Source: Helochares maculicollis (taxonomy: Eukaryota > Arthropoda > Insecta > Coleoptera > Hydrophilidae). From it: 38,930 nt of DNA. Positions within the stretch are counted from its first letter, which is position 1; each line of letters begins with the position of its first letter. The notes beneath the pieces are model-generated. The model was not told the DNA's origin. It worked only from the letters and a program-made list of their open reading frames with translations, and ran no database searches. The stretch is from contig JAWQRO010000446.1 in the NCBI GenBank assembly GCA_033557835.1, positions 1 through 38,930 on the forward strand, given 5' to 3'. Both the position numbers and the translations under genes were made by a program. Of the stretch, positions 11,531 through 24,929 are shown one piece after another.

Positions 11531-14500
11531 CTGCACGAAAAAGAAAAAGACCAATTGATAATAAATGACAAAACAAATAAACCACAAAAGAAATAAATGC
11601 TAGTCGATTAATAAATATGTATCTTGCGCATTAAAATAGAATACAAATGTCGCATAGATTTTTCTCTTATTTCTATGGATGCGATTGTGCAGATGCATAA
11701 AGAATTGGGAGTGTCACCGCATCGGCTAGCAGATTACAGGACTTCGCCCTTCTTTTCAATCATAAACCAACAGATATCTTTAATAATACGACATTAAAGA
11801 TAATACCATACGACCTGTAGGTCAATCGTGCAGGCCTTCGATTATTTTTATTAGATTTTCGTTTGTTGTGGGTTTATTCTTGCAACGGATTAAATTTCAC
11901 ATATGAGTTTGTAAATGCGCTTACCGTCGGTATAAAGCGCGGAAATTTTGAAATATTTCGTTTATCTGGGCGATTTAGCCAAGAATTCTCGCGTCACTTG
12001 AGAATGTAGCGACTAAATACTACTTTTAACATATCTATCTTTAAATAATGAGCTTTTGATACGTCCAAGAAAGATTTCTAAAAATTCTCCAATTATAATT
12101 TTGTACAGGTTTCAGCCGCGATAAGTTGTGCATAATTAGTATTTTGAGACCTCCCTAGTTATCTAAGAGCACATTAATTGTTTTCACTTTACAAGCCTAC
12201 AAATTAGATGAAAATAAGAAGAGTAAACTTTTGGGTACAGTTTGTTGCCGTCATTAATTTTTCTTGATAACATTTAAATAATTGTTTAATTGGTTTTTTT
12301 GGTATGCACTGACATGAAGTTTTAAAAGAGTAGATTACATTACACGCCGTGAAGTTTAGGTGGAAAATTATTAAAATGATTTTCCGTATTAAAGATTTAC
12401 TGCTCGTATTATTATGCTTAGTGTCTGCATTATTTGTATTTCTTTTATTGAATCTCGCTGGGAAGTTCACACAACCGGGTCCAATTTTAGTTCTTGCAAA
12501 CTTTTACGACCGGGCCCAAATAATTAAGAGTGCACTGGCTTCTCAATGGTTTTAAATTACAAAGCATTTTATCGTTATGTGTTTGGATCAGGTTACACCA
12601 TGCTAACTTGTGTTTGTGTCTTGTTTGCAGGCGAGAAGTAATGTCATATTTTTATGGAGCGTCAAATTTAAATAAAAAAGAGCTGTATGACGCCTGGTCA
12701 CAATAGCATAAACAATGGGAATTAATTGCTATCTACTGTTTTAGGAGCAGGTGTTTCACACCAAACGTACTACTCTATGTGAATCAGCTATCTGCGGGTC
12801 TGCTCGCAGTGGTTCCATTAACGCAAATTAAACCTCCACTAATGTATGTAATCGAAATATAATAAATTACAGTAAAAATGGAAAGTCCATTGGTTGTCGA
12901 AACTGCAGTAGAGCTGCACGAAAAAATTAGTTGCTTAATCAAACCATTCTTTAAATTCCACTTGTAACAACTCCAAAGCAGCCCAAGTCATTTCCTTGTA
13001 TTTCCACTTCGTATAAGGACGTACTCTAGCTTCTAGTATTAACTGGACCCATAAACCAGAGGCGCCCGTTACAACAACTTCTATTAAAACTGATATAAAT
13101 GGAAGATATACGTGATTTATTTTAGATTTATCTGTTCAGATAGCAACAAGATCAATTATTATAACTTGAGAAGTAAGTTTGAAATGGGGTTATAATTCTA
13201 TATCAACATCTGCCAAAGATAGAGAGGCAACCGAAAAACTGAATCACAATCAGTGGATGTAGTAGCATGTAACACGCCTCCTCGTAAATGGAGTAGAAAA
13301 GAAAATCCACGGTGGCACTTACAGATCTATAATTATTAATTTACTAAAGTATTTATTAGTTAAGGATTAGAAAATGAAACATCCGGAACGATAGCATCAA
13401 TTGAGTTTCATATCGCTTTGTAAACTGTAAAACATGAAAAAATACTGCTAATAGCTCATAAATTTAAGCTCCAATCTGTTATTATTTGTCTCGTAATTCA
13501 TTAAATGTGGTTTACTTTCTAATGCCGATTCCAATTTACAATCATTATTGGAAGTAAATGGTACATTAAAGTATGATTTATATTATTAGGATCAACTGGA
13601 GTATAATTGGGGACAGTTTCTATACGATTTGCACGGTGATATGTATGAATTAAACGATTACGTTTTTAGCGATATACCAAATTACTATATTCCTGTTTCT
13701 GCATTTGAGATAGTACGATTAAATATGGGAAACTGTAGGACTTTTCATTTATAGAAGTGACTGTCTTCGAGTCTAAAATTTATTCTAGTTTAGCTTGCTT
13801 TTCTAGCCGTTTTCTACACTTCTCTGTTTTCACTTAGTTTGTACAAAGCATGGTACGATTTATCCGACAGAAATAGGCAAGATTTGCGCCTTTCAGAATT
13901 TCGGCTATATGATACGGAGAGATCTATTATGTTATCAATATGTAATCAATATAATAATTTAGATATAAGAAACATAAAAGTATATTTTTATGTGCATTCT
14001 AGAATTTTTGTTTGAAACGAAAAAAACAGTCAAATAATAATTAATCGTTAAGGGTATTTTAAGATGCTTGGTCTCGAAGTACTTACGACGTGCCTTGGTA
14101 ATTATTTTGCCAATATTTAGTATAATGATTGAAATAGTCGATCTTCATGATTAACTTTGACACTTTTATAGTCATATGATTGATTATTTTTATTTTACTT
14201 ACTTTTCCAGTATTTTAAAAACTGTATTTAACAAAATAATGCTGCAGCCAATGGTATTATTTGGGAGTGACTTCCCATTTTAGCTCAGTGATTATAACAA
14301 AATCAATTAAACTCACAAACGTTTATTTTAAAGTATTATTTACTAATGCAATTCAACCCTACGTAACAGTTTTAGAGTGAAAATGTTATAGGCAAGTACT
14401 AATAATTCATTTACAGAACACATCTTTGAACAAATTTGTTATTCGAATAATTATTTTTATAATTAAAATTTTATCTGCATATATTATTTAACCATGAGCA

Positions 14501-15293
14501 ATTTTTTATGCGAATCCACTGATTTTAATTTTTTTAATATTGTGTTTTAAATACGATTGACCTGCTTACATACGCCTGGCATTGGAAGTGTAAAATACCT
14601 TCTAAGCAATATTCCCACTGTTACAATTAACTTTTTTACAATCAAAGTTGGTATGGTCAACCTGTACGTTTGAAATATTTTAATGGGTACTTATAGTCAA
14701 TCTGTGTAATTACGTATTTATAAAGGTTCCCAGATGATGTTTAAAAAGATTTGTTTAGATAAGAAGTGAATCTGTGTATTTTAATGATATACATATTTGA
14801 GGATATATCTTTCGCTCATTGAAAACATGCTTAACGTTTATTGATAACTATGAAATCTAATGACTAAATTAAGTATAGTGTCATAAAGTATTTGTAGTTT
14901 CAACAACAATTATTGTAAGTCAAGTTTAAATTCATAGGTTGTTTGTTTTATACAAGTTAGAAACAGACAACCGTCACTGGCAAATGGGCTACTAACTAAA
15001 AGACAGAATGTCATTGATATAAAGTCGCTATACTAAGCTCTACATCTAAAGCGACTTTTCTAAAAGAGTAGGCATATGAATATATATATATATTAAAGAA
15101 CATATATACAGATAATTTTTTTTCTGGGATCTTTCCAATGATGTCAAAGAGTGCAGCTACAGCTACGTTGAAATCATATTTTTGTAAGTAGACGGGGTTA
15201 CTGAATAAATCGTTTTTCTGTACAATTCCAATTGGAAATGAATCTAAATAGAATTCAGATTACATTGATTATTAAACATGTATCAAAACTTAC
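11531..15293 (-). other. Intron between exons 3 and 4 (3763 bp)
   Basis: This is a phase-1 intron splitting a glycine codon in the DxDSGxNG loop. It contains several plus-strand open stretches (12349-12555, about 13588-13752 and about 13794-14020) with no recognised homology; see the findings. Nothing else is identifiable. Confidence 0.85.
15080..15093. repeat. Short (AT)n run
   Basis: An alternating AT tract about 200 bases downstream, in transcription direction, of the third visible exon's donor. It looks like simple intronic sequence. Confidence 0.75.
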
Positions 15294-15495
15294 CAGAATC
15301 CAAGTCTGTAGCGCTAACTGTAACGACAGGGGTATTAATGGTGACATTTTCAAAAATCTCGTTGCTGTACGACATTGGATCAAAGAGCGGTGCGTTGTCG
15401 TTAAGATCCAAAACGTTGCAGTAAACCGTCAACGTGCTGGATAAAGCAGGGTGACCAGCATCTTGGGCTTGAACGACGAGGATGTAATGTTGAAC
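15294..15495 (-). CDS. ft: Fat-like cadherin, internal exon 3 of 5 (end of repeat B, start of repeat C)
   Basis: This exon has 202 nt, enters at phase 0 and leaves at phase 1, ending TCT G|GTAAGT. The acceptor reads TTTGGTTTCAG. It encodes the F and G strands of repeat B (VQHYILVVQAQD, then a cysteine in TVYCNVLD) and a canonical DLNDN linker. The first half of repeat C follows: DPMSYSNEIFEN, an N-glycosylation sequon in NVT, and TDLDSG. The downstream intron interrupts the DxDSGxNG loop, a conserved calcium-binding turn, and exon 4 restores it as DLDSG|VNGK. That exact restoration is strong support for both boundaries. Confidence 0.86.
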
Positions 15496-15820
15496 CTGAA
15501 ACCAAAGCGGTTTAATAAGCATATTGTACGTATGGCAGTTTGGTGGCGGTATCGAATTAACCATTGTACAGTTTGATGTAATATAGGTATACCAAATTTA
15601 GCCTTAGTCAGATGAAACCACCGCTAAGTTACGGGCAACTTCTGTGCAGGCAAAAACTAGAAACTGCGACTTGAACGACGAAACTAAAGGCGGCCGAACT
15701 CTGGTAAATACATTAACAGGCTGGTCCACTTTTTACTAGGGAACTTCAAGGAACAAGGATTATTTACTTATTTTATTAGGTACATATTGCCGTGCTGCTT
15801 CTAGGGCCCAAAATTCAAAC

Positions 15821-15893
15821 ATTCTTGTAGTCGAATGCATTCTTACAGTCCAATGCATTCTTATAGTTTAACGCACTTCTTATAGTCGAATGG
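15821..15893. repeat. 18-bp degenerate tandem repeat, four copies
   Basis: Four adjacent units start at 15821, 15839, 15857 and 15875, and the last is 19 bases long. The first three follow the pattern ATTCTTryAGTyyAAyGC with a few substitutions each. This is a small minisatellite in the 9.4-kb intron, about 330 bases upstream of the third visible exon. Confidence 0.85.
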
Positions 15894-18800
15894 TTAAAGT
15901 TTAGTGTTGTGGTTAAGAGTTCTTTCTTCGCTTTTTGTGGTGCCAAGATTAATTGTTTTCACCGGCGATGAAACGATAATTTATTTTTGTGTAAAGCAAA
16001 TGTGAAAACTAGGGTTTATCTCAATATCAGATGCTTTAAATTCCATGTAATAAGTACCTCGGCAACGCCAAGCGGAATTTAAAACAAAACCTATTATATG
16101 TCGGTTTACATCATAGCTATCCGAAACTAATGAATATTCATATTTAGATCAAAAATTTGACAAGATGTGTAATAGTTTTGGACAAGTAAAAAAACGAAAT
16201 ATCTTTTATTCAAAGGAGTAGAACGTAGATACATTTTTAAGTTACTAAATTCTTTGTACAGGTTCAGATGGCGTAAAATTTTGCGGGGTAGATTTTTTTA
16301 CTCCTGGTTAAATTTAGTAGATGGTATTACTTGCGCGCCTCGACTTGCTGTTTGTGTATAGTAGCGAATAGACGGAGTTCAAAAGTTTTGTGTTGTTACT
16401 TGTTTTATTCTTCGCTTATTCAATTTTAAATTTATATAACAGGAAACATAAAGATATGGGTCTGGATAATTTTAATAGCTAATTATTTTTATTAATACAC
16501 TGTGTCATTTCCGTTACTTCAACTTTTTTCAAGAGATGCGCGTTATGATGACTTAATAACACTTTAGTTTATGTTCATATACACTTAAATATTTTCCGCT
16601 TTTTAAAATAACTGTCCACTACCTTTATCAATTTTATTAGAATTTTTTAGTGCCGGCTGCCTAAGCAATATTGCTGAGGTGTTCGACCGTTTAGGCACAT
16701 TGTAGTAAAAATCAAATATGTGCACTAAAATATAGCAAACGTAGACAAGTAGAAACTCAAAAGTCCTAATTTGCTAATATTGGTTTTCATGTAACTTTTC
16801 TTGTATAAGCTTACATAAGATTGTAAAATTGTGTACAAAACACGCTCAAATTAGCACAGTTTAAAAGGATTTACAAATGGTCAACGTTTGCAGACTTGTA
16901 TAAGCGAATATATGCATAGGACATAGAATTTAATGCTAATGGACTTGCTATCACAAGCATCAACAATAAAAAAGCAAAGTTTTCTTTATTAGAAATCTTT
17001 TGAAATTTTATTTTGTTTATACCTACGTCTTATCTATATTATACGTGCATTAAAGTCTTCCATAGTTTATTAGTATAATTGTGCTTTTTATGACACCGAA
17101 AAATGATAAGCAAATATAAAAAGATTTGAAATTGATTTTTTAAGACTTCCGCAGACAATGACCGTGAGATTTTCGGTAGTAGGTAGCTTAAGGTAATTAA
17201 AGTTTTATGACTTATATTCGACCTTTATGAAACGTTCCTTTACATTAGATCTAATAGATTTATCTTCATAGTTGTTATTTTCGACACACAACTGACTAAT
17301 GCCACTCTAGTGCCTTCATCAAACAGAATTAGTAAAAATAAATAATTTGAGATTTATTTTATAATTTGTGTAATTAAGAAAAGCAGACCAATGCGTGATA
17401 TTACGATACGATATTTTTGATTTACGTACATCCACTCAATTGTTCGCGCGTGCTTGTACAAAATAGAAAATGGTTCATAAAAACTTTTACTTCTCTTTCA
17501 AAAATGTTTGCAATAAATAAATGTATACAATAAGGGCGCCTCAAGTAAAGTGAAGTATAAACCGATAAACAATTTGAAAAATGAACCAACTCCAGTTTGT
17601 GGTGTCGGAACAAAGCTCGATAAAAATAATTCCACGCATTTGTTTGATTTTCCTCCACATTTCTATGCAACTAATTCCCACCTGCAGAATGTACCAAACG
17701 TAGAGGTATAAAATCTGCCCTCATAGTAACTTCTAATCATCATAATTATTCATCTCCACAGAAAAACGATATCAAAGGAAACTGCTATTAACAATTCCAC
17801 GCTTAATTTATACTTTCGTCTACGCACGAATTTTAATAAGCAGTAAGAACAAAGGCGTAGTAGGAGATACCGCGAAAGTTATTTGCATAAAAATGCAACC
17901 TAACGCATTTACGTAAGGTAGTGTTACGTATGACTGCTCAAGTTCATGAGAAAGTGTGTAAAAAACCATTGAGGTTGGGCTGCGAATACCAAAATCAAGT
18001 TCACGGTTTGTTTATGTTTTAGTCTGGGATATTCAGTTAAACCGAACTATGCAAAACTGTATAACCGCAATGTTTCATAGAAATTTCAGGATTTTTAAAC
18101 AGTGGGCATTGAAATGTTCTCCTGACTTTCTAGCCTCCACATCCGTAAGTTTCACTATCTGCAGAACAAAAAAGAATTAAAAGGTCGATTGGGTAATAAT
18201 CTCTAACATCCGAAATGAGCAGACCTGGCTTTAATGTCCGAAATGATATCCTGCTCGTTACTCATGTTGGCAATTATGCAAATAAAAACCAGCTGGAGCT
18301 GCGAAAAATTCAGCTAAATAATTTTAGATAACTCCATAAATTATAAAGAAAAACTCAAAAATAAGATATACAGAAATAATATTCTTCGGGATAGCCTCGG
18401 TTAATTGACATTTTTTAAAATCTTAATTTGCGATAACTCCACCATAACACACCCAATTGAATAAACTCGCAATAAAAACTGGTAATACAGGAAAATACAT
18501 GTTGGCAAGAACTTATTATATCGACAGGTTGATGATTATTTATGGTATATCTCACCCCATCGGCGTCTCTCGTACGGTGCAACAAATAGAAACAAACGTT
18601 TTTTACCTGCACTTTATAAGTGCGCTCTTATAAAATATGTTCAATTGAAATATTGCATTTAAAATAAAATGCACCTTAGAGTATACCACTCTAACCAGTT
18701 CTGGCATATCTGCTGCTTTCTGTGTAAAAACTGGCGCTGTGACATATTCAGTGAAAACTTTTGCTTGAACGATGCTCAGGTAGATTCATATCTGGAGCTA

Positions 18801-20591
18801 TGAGGCAATTATCTCTTCCAGTTGGTGCATCGCATAGTTAGTGAATCTATTAGTTCTTGAAATGCATGTGACTTGAACTGCCTAGATTTTGAAATACATA
18901 GTTTTTGAAATCATCGTTGGAGACTTGCACGATTAGCACAATTCGCGGCAAAATCCAGGTAGATTTTTTTGAATCACGCGCAGACTTAGGAGTGCTCACT
19001 AATATTATAGCATGTTTTCGGGAATAATTAAGATTAAACTTTTATACCATATATTTATTTTTTAATTATTTGCAATAAAAACGTATCTAATTAAAACTTC
19101 TAAAATTTTCTGCTGCAGGGCTATCGTAAAGTCCGCTACGGCCTTGACTCGCCATGGCGCGAGGTGGAGTTTCTTAATTTAGAAAACGATGTTAACTAAT
19201 ATAAAATCTCAAGAAAAAATATAAAATGAATAATAAACCAGATAATATCTATTCAAAACTTTAAAGAAGACTGTAGGTACGTTTTATGTAAATGAAATTA
19301 AATGGCTTAATAACGCTATTTTACAAATAAAGAATTTTGAACGCAGCAGTAAAAGAGTTATCAGCTCACTGAACATAATCCTGGGTATTATTAGGATAAT
19401 TTTAAAAGTGATTATTAAAGTGAGGTTATTGTTTTGGCTTGAGATAGCAGATGACTTGCCACATTCTTGGCGCTTTAAATAATAATTTCACGGGTATTTT
19501 GCAGCACATAATTGCAAGATCTATGAAGGAACTTATTCAAAACTGTTTTGGTAATTATAATAAACCATTCTCACATGAATTTCATTATTGCAGGTACTTA
19601 AATCTGATGAAAAAGCTAAAATTTGTAACTGTCTCGGAAACTTGGGTACTTTTTTAGTAATTTTTTTTAATGCAAGGATTCCGTTCAAATTTGTAAGTAC
19701 GATTTAATTATGATTATTACGGTTCTAACCTAACGTTTTCAAAGAAAATGTATGTAATTATTTCTTTGCAAAATAATATTCACAGAAGGAAAGTCCTTAG
19801 GGTTCTCGCTAATATCTCTAATTTAACGAGACTTTCATTTTAAGGTTTAACCAAGGAGTAGAGTTTGGTTTAACAATGATTATCTGGTGTAAGTGCATGA
19901 ACGGGGCAAGGCACGACATTGTTTCGGTTTACTTGCTCGTATAAATCGAAGGTTCTTTCTTGTTCATGAACTTAATTGTTTATTCTGCTTTATTTGATGC
20001 TTCATGAGGAGAATAGGCAACAATATTTTTATTAGGCATTATCATATTTCAGAGCAAGAACAGGAAGCAAAAACTGAACTCGTCATTTGATTTAACCTTC
20101 AGATGACAGCTCGCTTTCTGTAATTGAATCGTATAAATCTTCCAATTAGTTAAACTCGTATTGCAATATAATTGCAACTGCAAGTTTTTCATTGATGATA
20201 ACGCGCGGCTATTAATTACAATATATTGAAACAATTACTTTCAAAATGTCCCATTTACACAACTTGAAACCACGAGTAAATGCGAAAGTACTTTATCATT
20301 GGCGGAGAAAAAATCTCAGGCGACCGTTGATAATAAATCTTGCATTTTTGTATGCTGGTTCGTTGGTATGTTTTATTTTGATGCATATAAATACATAAAT
20401 AAATGCACGGGTTTGCATTGCCAATGCAGATTATTATAATAATATTATTTGAGTTTTTTCTACTTACAACTTGTTCTCATATCTGTTGTGATACTTGTTT
20501 CATGACAGGCGCTTTCTCTCTACGTATGGATTGCGGGTGTTCGAAAATGTATGTAAGTGGGCGAAATGATATCGAGATATACTTTTTATTG

Positions 20592-20613
20592 ATCGGACCG
20601 CTCTCGGTCCGAT
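20592..20613. repeat. GC-rich perfect hairpin (9-bp stem, 4-base loop)
   Basis: ATCGGACCG and its exact reverse complement flank a CTCT loop. The pairing can extend by four base pairs (ATTG with CAAT) beyond a two-base bulge on one side. No downstream T run supports a terminator reading, and no tRNA or known RNA family is recognised. Confidence 0.7.
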
Positions 20614-21071
20614 AACAATGTACTCACAGGCTAACTATAAAAAAAGTAGAGCGGTATTTTTTGTATGGTTCTAAAGAGAGTTTCTTACATTCTCATTGTA
20701 CGTTTAATTCAGTAAATTCAAGAATTTGAGATGAGAAAACTAGAGGGCTCTGCACAAGAAGAGCCACTTTTTCTGCGACAATTTTTATTGCCCTTTTATG
20801 AAAATAGGTAGACTTATAGGGTTGCTAAATCTAACTCCGCTGGTCGGCACTCCACGGATCAGAGAATTTCCATCAGTGAAATTTCTTATTATAAGATTTG
20901 TACGAAAGTTTCTCCGGATTTTCTGTTACTGCTTTTTATTCATTTGTTGCTGAGTAAATATTCAATGTACTTTGCGTTTTAACATCCGATTGTACGGAAT
21001 TTTTTACTCTATCTGATAATGTAATTTATTTTCCCTATGTTTAATCTTTTTGTTTTTTGTAGGTTTAATTC

Positions 21072-21897
21072 AGCTTGACTAAGGAACAATTTCGTACGAT
21101 ATTTTATTTTAAGTTCAAATTGGGACAATTCGCTGCTGAAACAGTTCGCCAAATTAACCAAGCGAGGAGTTCTAAAGGCGTTGGAGAAAGTATCGTGCAA
21201 TAATGATTCAACAAATTTCGTTCCGGAGATTTCAGCTTTAAAAATGAATCTCGCAGTGACAGTACTCTAGAATGACGAATTGAATACTCTGGTGGAACCT
21301 GGCCCATCGCAAATGGCTCGAGGGATTGCGCAAGAACTAGGTTTGTCACCATGCCATCTTAGATGGTCTAAAACGTATTAGAAAAGTGAAAAGCTCGACA
21401 AGTGGTTGCTCCAAAATTTGAACAATCGACAGAAATTGTCATGTATAGAAGTCTATACTTCTACGAAACTTCAATGACCCTCTTTTGGACCGAATCATGA
21501 CGTTCGTTGCCAAGTAGATCAAGTCCGATAACCGTAGACTTTCTGAATTGGATGCTTAAGACTCTCCCAAAGAAGAAAACGCACAAAAAAACTATGGTTA
21601 CAGTATGATTGCCTGCAGTCGGCGTGACTGCACTACATTTTTTGGACCCTGGCCAAACCAACATAGCAGAGTTATGTTGTGAGAAAATCAACGAAATATA
21701 CCGAAAACTGTAGCAGTGGTCGGCATTGGTATCAGAATAAGTCTAGTCCTGCTCCACGACAACGCCTTTCCGCACATTTCACAAATCACCTTTCGAAATA
21801 AGCGTCGAAGTTCTGCCTCACCTACAACACTTCAGACCTTTTCTAATCGACTACCCCCCCTTGAACTTTACCTATTAAAACCTTGAGAACTTTTGTA
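21072..21897 (+). mobile_element. Degenerate mariner-family transposase remnant (Hsmar1/cecropia-like)
   Basis: Conceptual fragments on the plus strand follow mariner transposase in order but in different frames. The N-terminal helix-turn-helix is LTKEQFRTIFYFKFKLGQ from about 21075. The second DNA-binding domain follows, with RGIAQELGLS (about 21313-21342) and EKLDKW (about 21389-21406). Next come LLDRI and DNRR around 21480-21540, MVTV near 21595, and FLDPGQT near 21640-21660. The hallmark LLHDNAFPHISQIT lies at about 21749-21790, then VEVLPH and LENFC near the end. Stops and frameshifts are frequent. The first catalytic aspartate, expected in a CDE motif, is valine, while the HDN aspartate remains. 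The C-terminal end, terminal inverted repeats and target-site duplication were not identified. It is dead and sits antisense to the host gene. Confidence 0.82.
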
Positions 21898-22623
21898 CTA
21901 ATCTAATATTAAATACAGTAAAGTATAAACCAAAAAGTTTATAGAAAATAATTTTCATGCAGTCTAGCAAAACTGTCAATATAAAAGCATGATTGCGTAA
22001 TATTTTATTATTTTTAATCATTGGTGACGGCTTTTTCTTACACTTATAATGCACACATAAGCATAAGCTTTTGCAACAATTAAGTTACTTTTGTACATAC
22101 CGGTTGTTGTGTCTTTTACCATATTTCACCCAGACAAAGCGCGAGCAATTTTCCAAGTCTAGTTTATTAATTACACATCTCTATGAATGCAGACCTCATT
22201 TACCGGATAAAAGCGGCAAAATACATTCTTCTCATTGTTTCTCGGGCTGTAAGGCCAAAAACCATCATTTCATTAAAATGTGCGTCATCATGCTCGCATA
22301 AATAGTATAATAGGAAAACTTGTTGAAAATATCAACAGGCTAAAGTCTAGCAGGCAGCAAACAGCCACTGCTTTTAAATTCATTATAAACGAAGTACAAA
22401 AGGGGCATTGTGCATATTTCTAATGTACTCTCAGTTTTGTTTTACTTTGTAAATCTACAAAAGTACTTAAAGGACGTATTGATGTGGGAAGTCCGGTGGT
22501 GTTTTTACTTCACTTGCGAGAGCTGACGCGACACAAATATACTCAATTACGAGCTTTTGTGTGGGCAAACGCTAAGGCAATACTCTTTGTGCGATCAGGA
22601 CAAGACGGACTCGGCACAATTCC

Positions 22624-22646
22624 AAATCAGAGCAACTCTCTGATTT
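22624..22646. repeat. Hairpin-forming inverted repeat (9-bp stem)
   Basis: AAATCAGAG and its exact reverse complement flank a 5-base loop. A short tandem duplication of about 16 bases lies just after it (22689-22704 and 22705-22720). Both fall in a stretch less AT-rich than its surroundings. Function unknown. Confidence 0.65.
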
Positions 22647-24929
22647 AATGAGTTATTGTTGAGCTCGAGACCTTGCCGACAATTCCACGCGTTACTCTAT
22701 CAATGCGTTGCTCTATTGAAAAATTTATTGTATGCAACCCACCACGGTTTACCTATACGGACACAGATAGGTTAAAAAATGTTGTTTACAATTTGCATAA
22801 AAATTCCATTTGTTGATATGCTAAAAATACCTTCGATCCGGGATTACTACACCTAAGTATTATCTATTAAGCAAATTTGAGATGAAATGGTGTTTTTACA
22901 TTGAAGAATATGTGGTTTCAGTAGTGTTGTTGTTTTGAAAAAAAAAGTTATTTGTTGATATGCATGAAAATTAATTTAATGTATGTAGAAACAGTGACGA
23001 TAGAAAATTTAGCTCACCCTGCTGCAGAAGAAATTACACATGAGGTATAAATAATATTAGATATCATATTTCAAAATGAACAATATTGAAAAATTTGTCC
23101 AAATAGACTTTTCTGTTGTTTATGCGCAATATAGTTTAGTAAATGAAAACACGATGCAGACTTTGAAACAAGAAATCCATATTCTACATTTGTAATTTTG
23201 TTACGTTTGGTAGCTAAAATTTGGACACTTTGTATCGTATAAACTTATCTAATGAAATACTTAGACGATGAAAGTCAAAATAGTTTCGATTAAACATTCT
23301 TATAAATAAGGACGGCAATGTTATTAGTGATTGCTGATTTTGTTTGAGTAATCTAATGGAATATAATTCATAATGAATATTGAAGCAACTTTCTCCATTT
23401 CAAAATCAGTAGAAAACAATACGGTAAAACATTAAAATGTAGAGATAAATTTTCTTTAAATATAAAAAAAGTTCAATTACATATCAATGGTTATAACATG
23501 ATGCGAAAGCTATAATGTAAAAACACATTTACAGTTTCATGAAAATATCTGAAGAGCAACGAAAAACACAAAAATCTGGGATGCCATGAAAAACCAGTAA
23601 ATGTATTGTATAAGAAATTAACAGGTTTTATCATTAAAATAAAAATACAAATTTTCAAACAGTTACTTCTAAAACGATATGAAAAAAGAAAAGAAAAATG
23701 TTCAAAACCATTGATCGATGAAACTCATTATTTGGAAGATTTTAGAATTAGACTAAGTGCATTGTGCTGAAATCAGGTGAATCTATATACTATTTTATAC
23801 GCATGTTTTAAATAAACGCTGCTTGAAATGCTAGAATTTATTTAATTGTAACTTTAAGTAGAGTTTTATATTTTTGCATATAAATGTATAAACGATAGGT
23901 AAAATTTCACCGTTTTGACGAGTCTTTATGAATATCTATATTTATTATTTTATATCAGTTTCATTTCAGAACCTTGTGTTTATTATATTATTCTATATGA
24001 TAAGAAAATCTAAGCAAATAATTGGTATTTTTAAAAATTTTGCATGATGGTTTCTTTATTTAATTTTGGGATTATATAAATTATATCTTGGCAAGAGATC
24101 TACAATTTTCATTACTACAATTAAACATTAGTTAAAAACAAAAGAATTCAAGTCAGTAAAACAGAATAAAATATGGTTAAAATATCATGAAATAAATTAA
24201 GCACAAATCAAAAATAAAGTCAATTATCTACAAAATTTATTTAAAATAATACTTATTTGTAGCATACAAAAACAACTTAGGAGAGGAAAGTCTTCTAGTA
24301 GGTTTTTCTTACTATAATACTACTATATAGATTGGTCGTGTAAGTAAATTAATTATAATTGACCTTGAAAGTTTTTAAATTGATATGATGCTTTAAAAAA
24401 TGCAAATTGAAAATACTTGTCTTGTAAGCAAAATGGGAAAACTTGCCAATTGATCAAAACGTATTTTTTAATGAGCTTTCCGGTGGGTACGGAAATTCAT
24501 TTCTTCATCGATGAGATAATTGTTAATCCACATGATAGGTTAATAAATTGGTCATCTATCTGTATTATTAAATGTACATGGAACTCCCTTGGCGTGGGCA
24601 AACGTTGTAGCTAGCGCCAAGAGAATAAGAGAATAATTGTAAGCGAATAATTATTTGAAGGTAATTTAGCATTTATATAGTAAAATGATATATTGTAGTG
24701 GAGGTGTATGATATATTCGATAATCTATCTCTTCAATTTAATTACAATCAGCTCTTCATGGCGTGCTTAATTGTAACTGACCTTACTGAATGTCTTCATT
24801 TAATGACACTGTAGGAGCATGGCGTTTTTTACTGCGAGCCCGTAATTAGTTTTCAGTTTACTTGCATCACTTACTCTTTTATTTTTACAGGCATTAAACG
24901 TAACACCACAAAAACATTAAGTAGCTTAC

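Larger units (their letters stand above)
15496..24929 (-). other. Intron between exons 2 and 3 (9434 bp), hosting a mariner remnant
   Basis: The longest complete intron in the window, phase 0, interrupts repeat B at LDYEE|VQHY. It holds the 18-bp minisatellite, the hairpins at 20592 and 22624, and the mariner remnant at about 21072-21897. A stretch at about 22480-22750 is less AT-rich. The remaining sequence shows no coding or RNA signal. Confidence 0.85.

Noticed and set aside
15232..15444. Plus-strand ORF overlapping exon 3
   Set aside because: It is antisense to a well-supported cadherin exon and has no family signature.
21104..21691. Minus-strand ORFs at 21104-21352 and 21461-21691
   Set aside because: They are antisense shadows of the mariner fossil, whose transposase motifs read on the plus strand.
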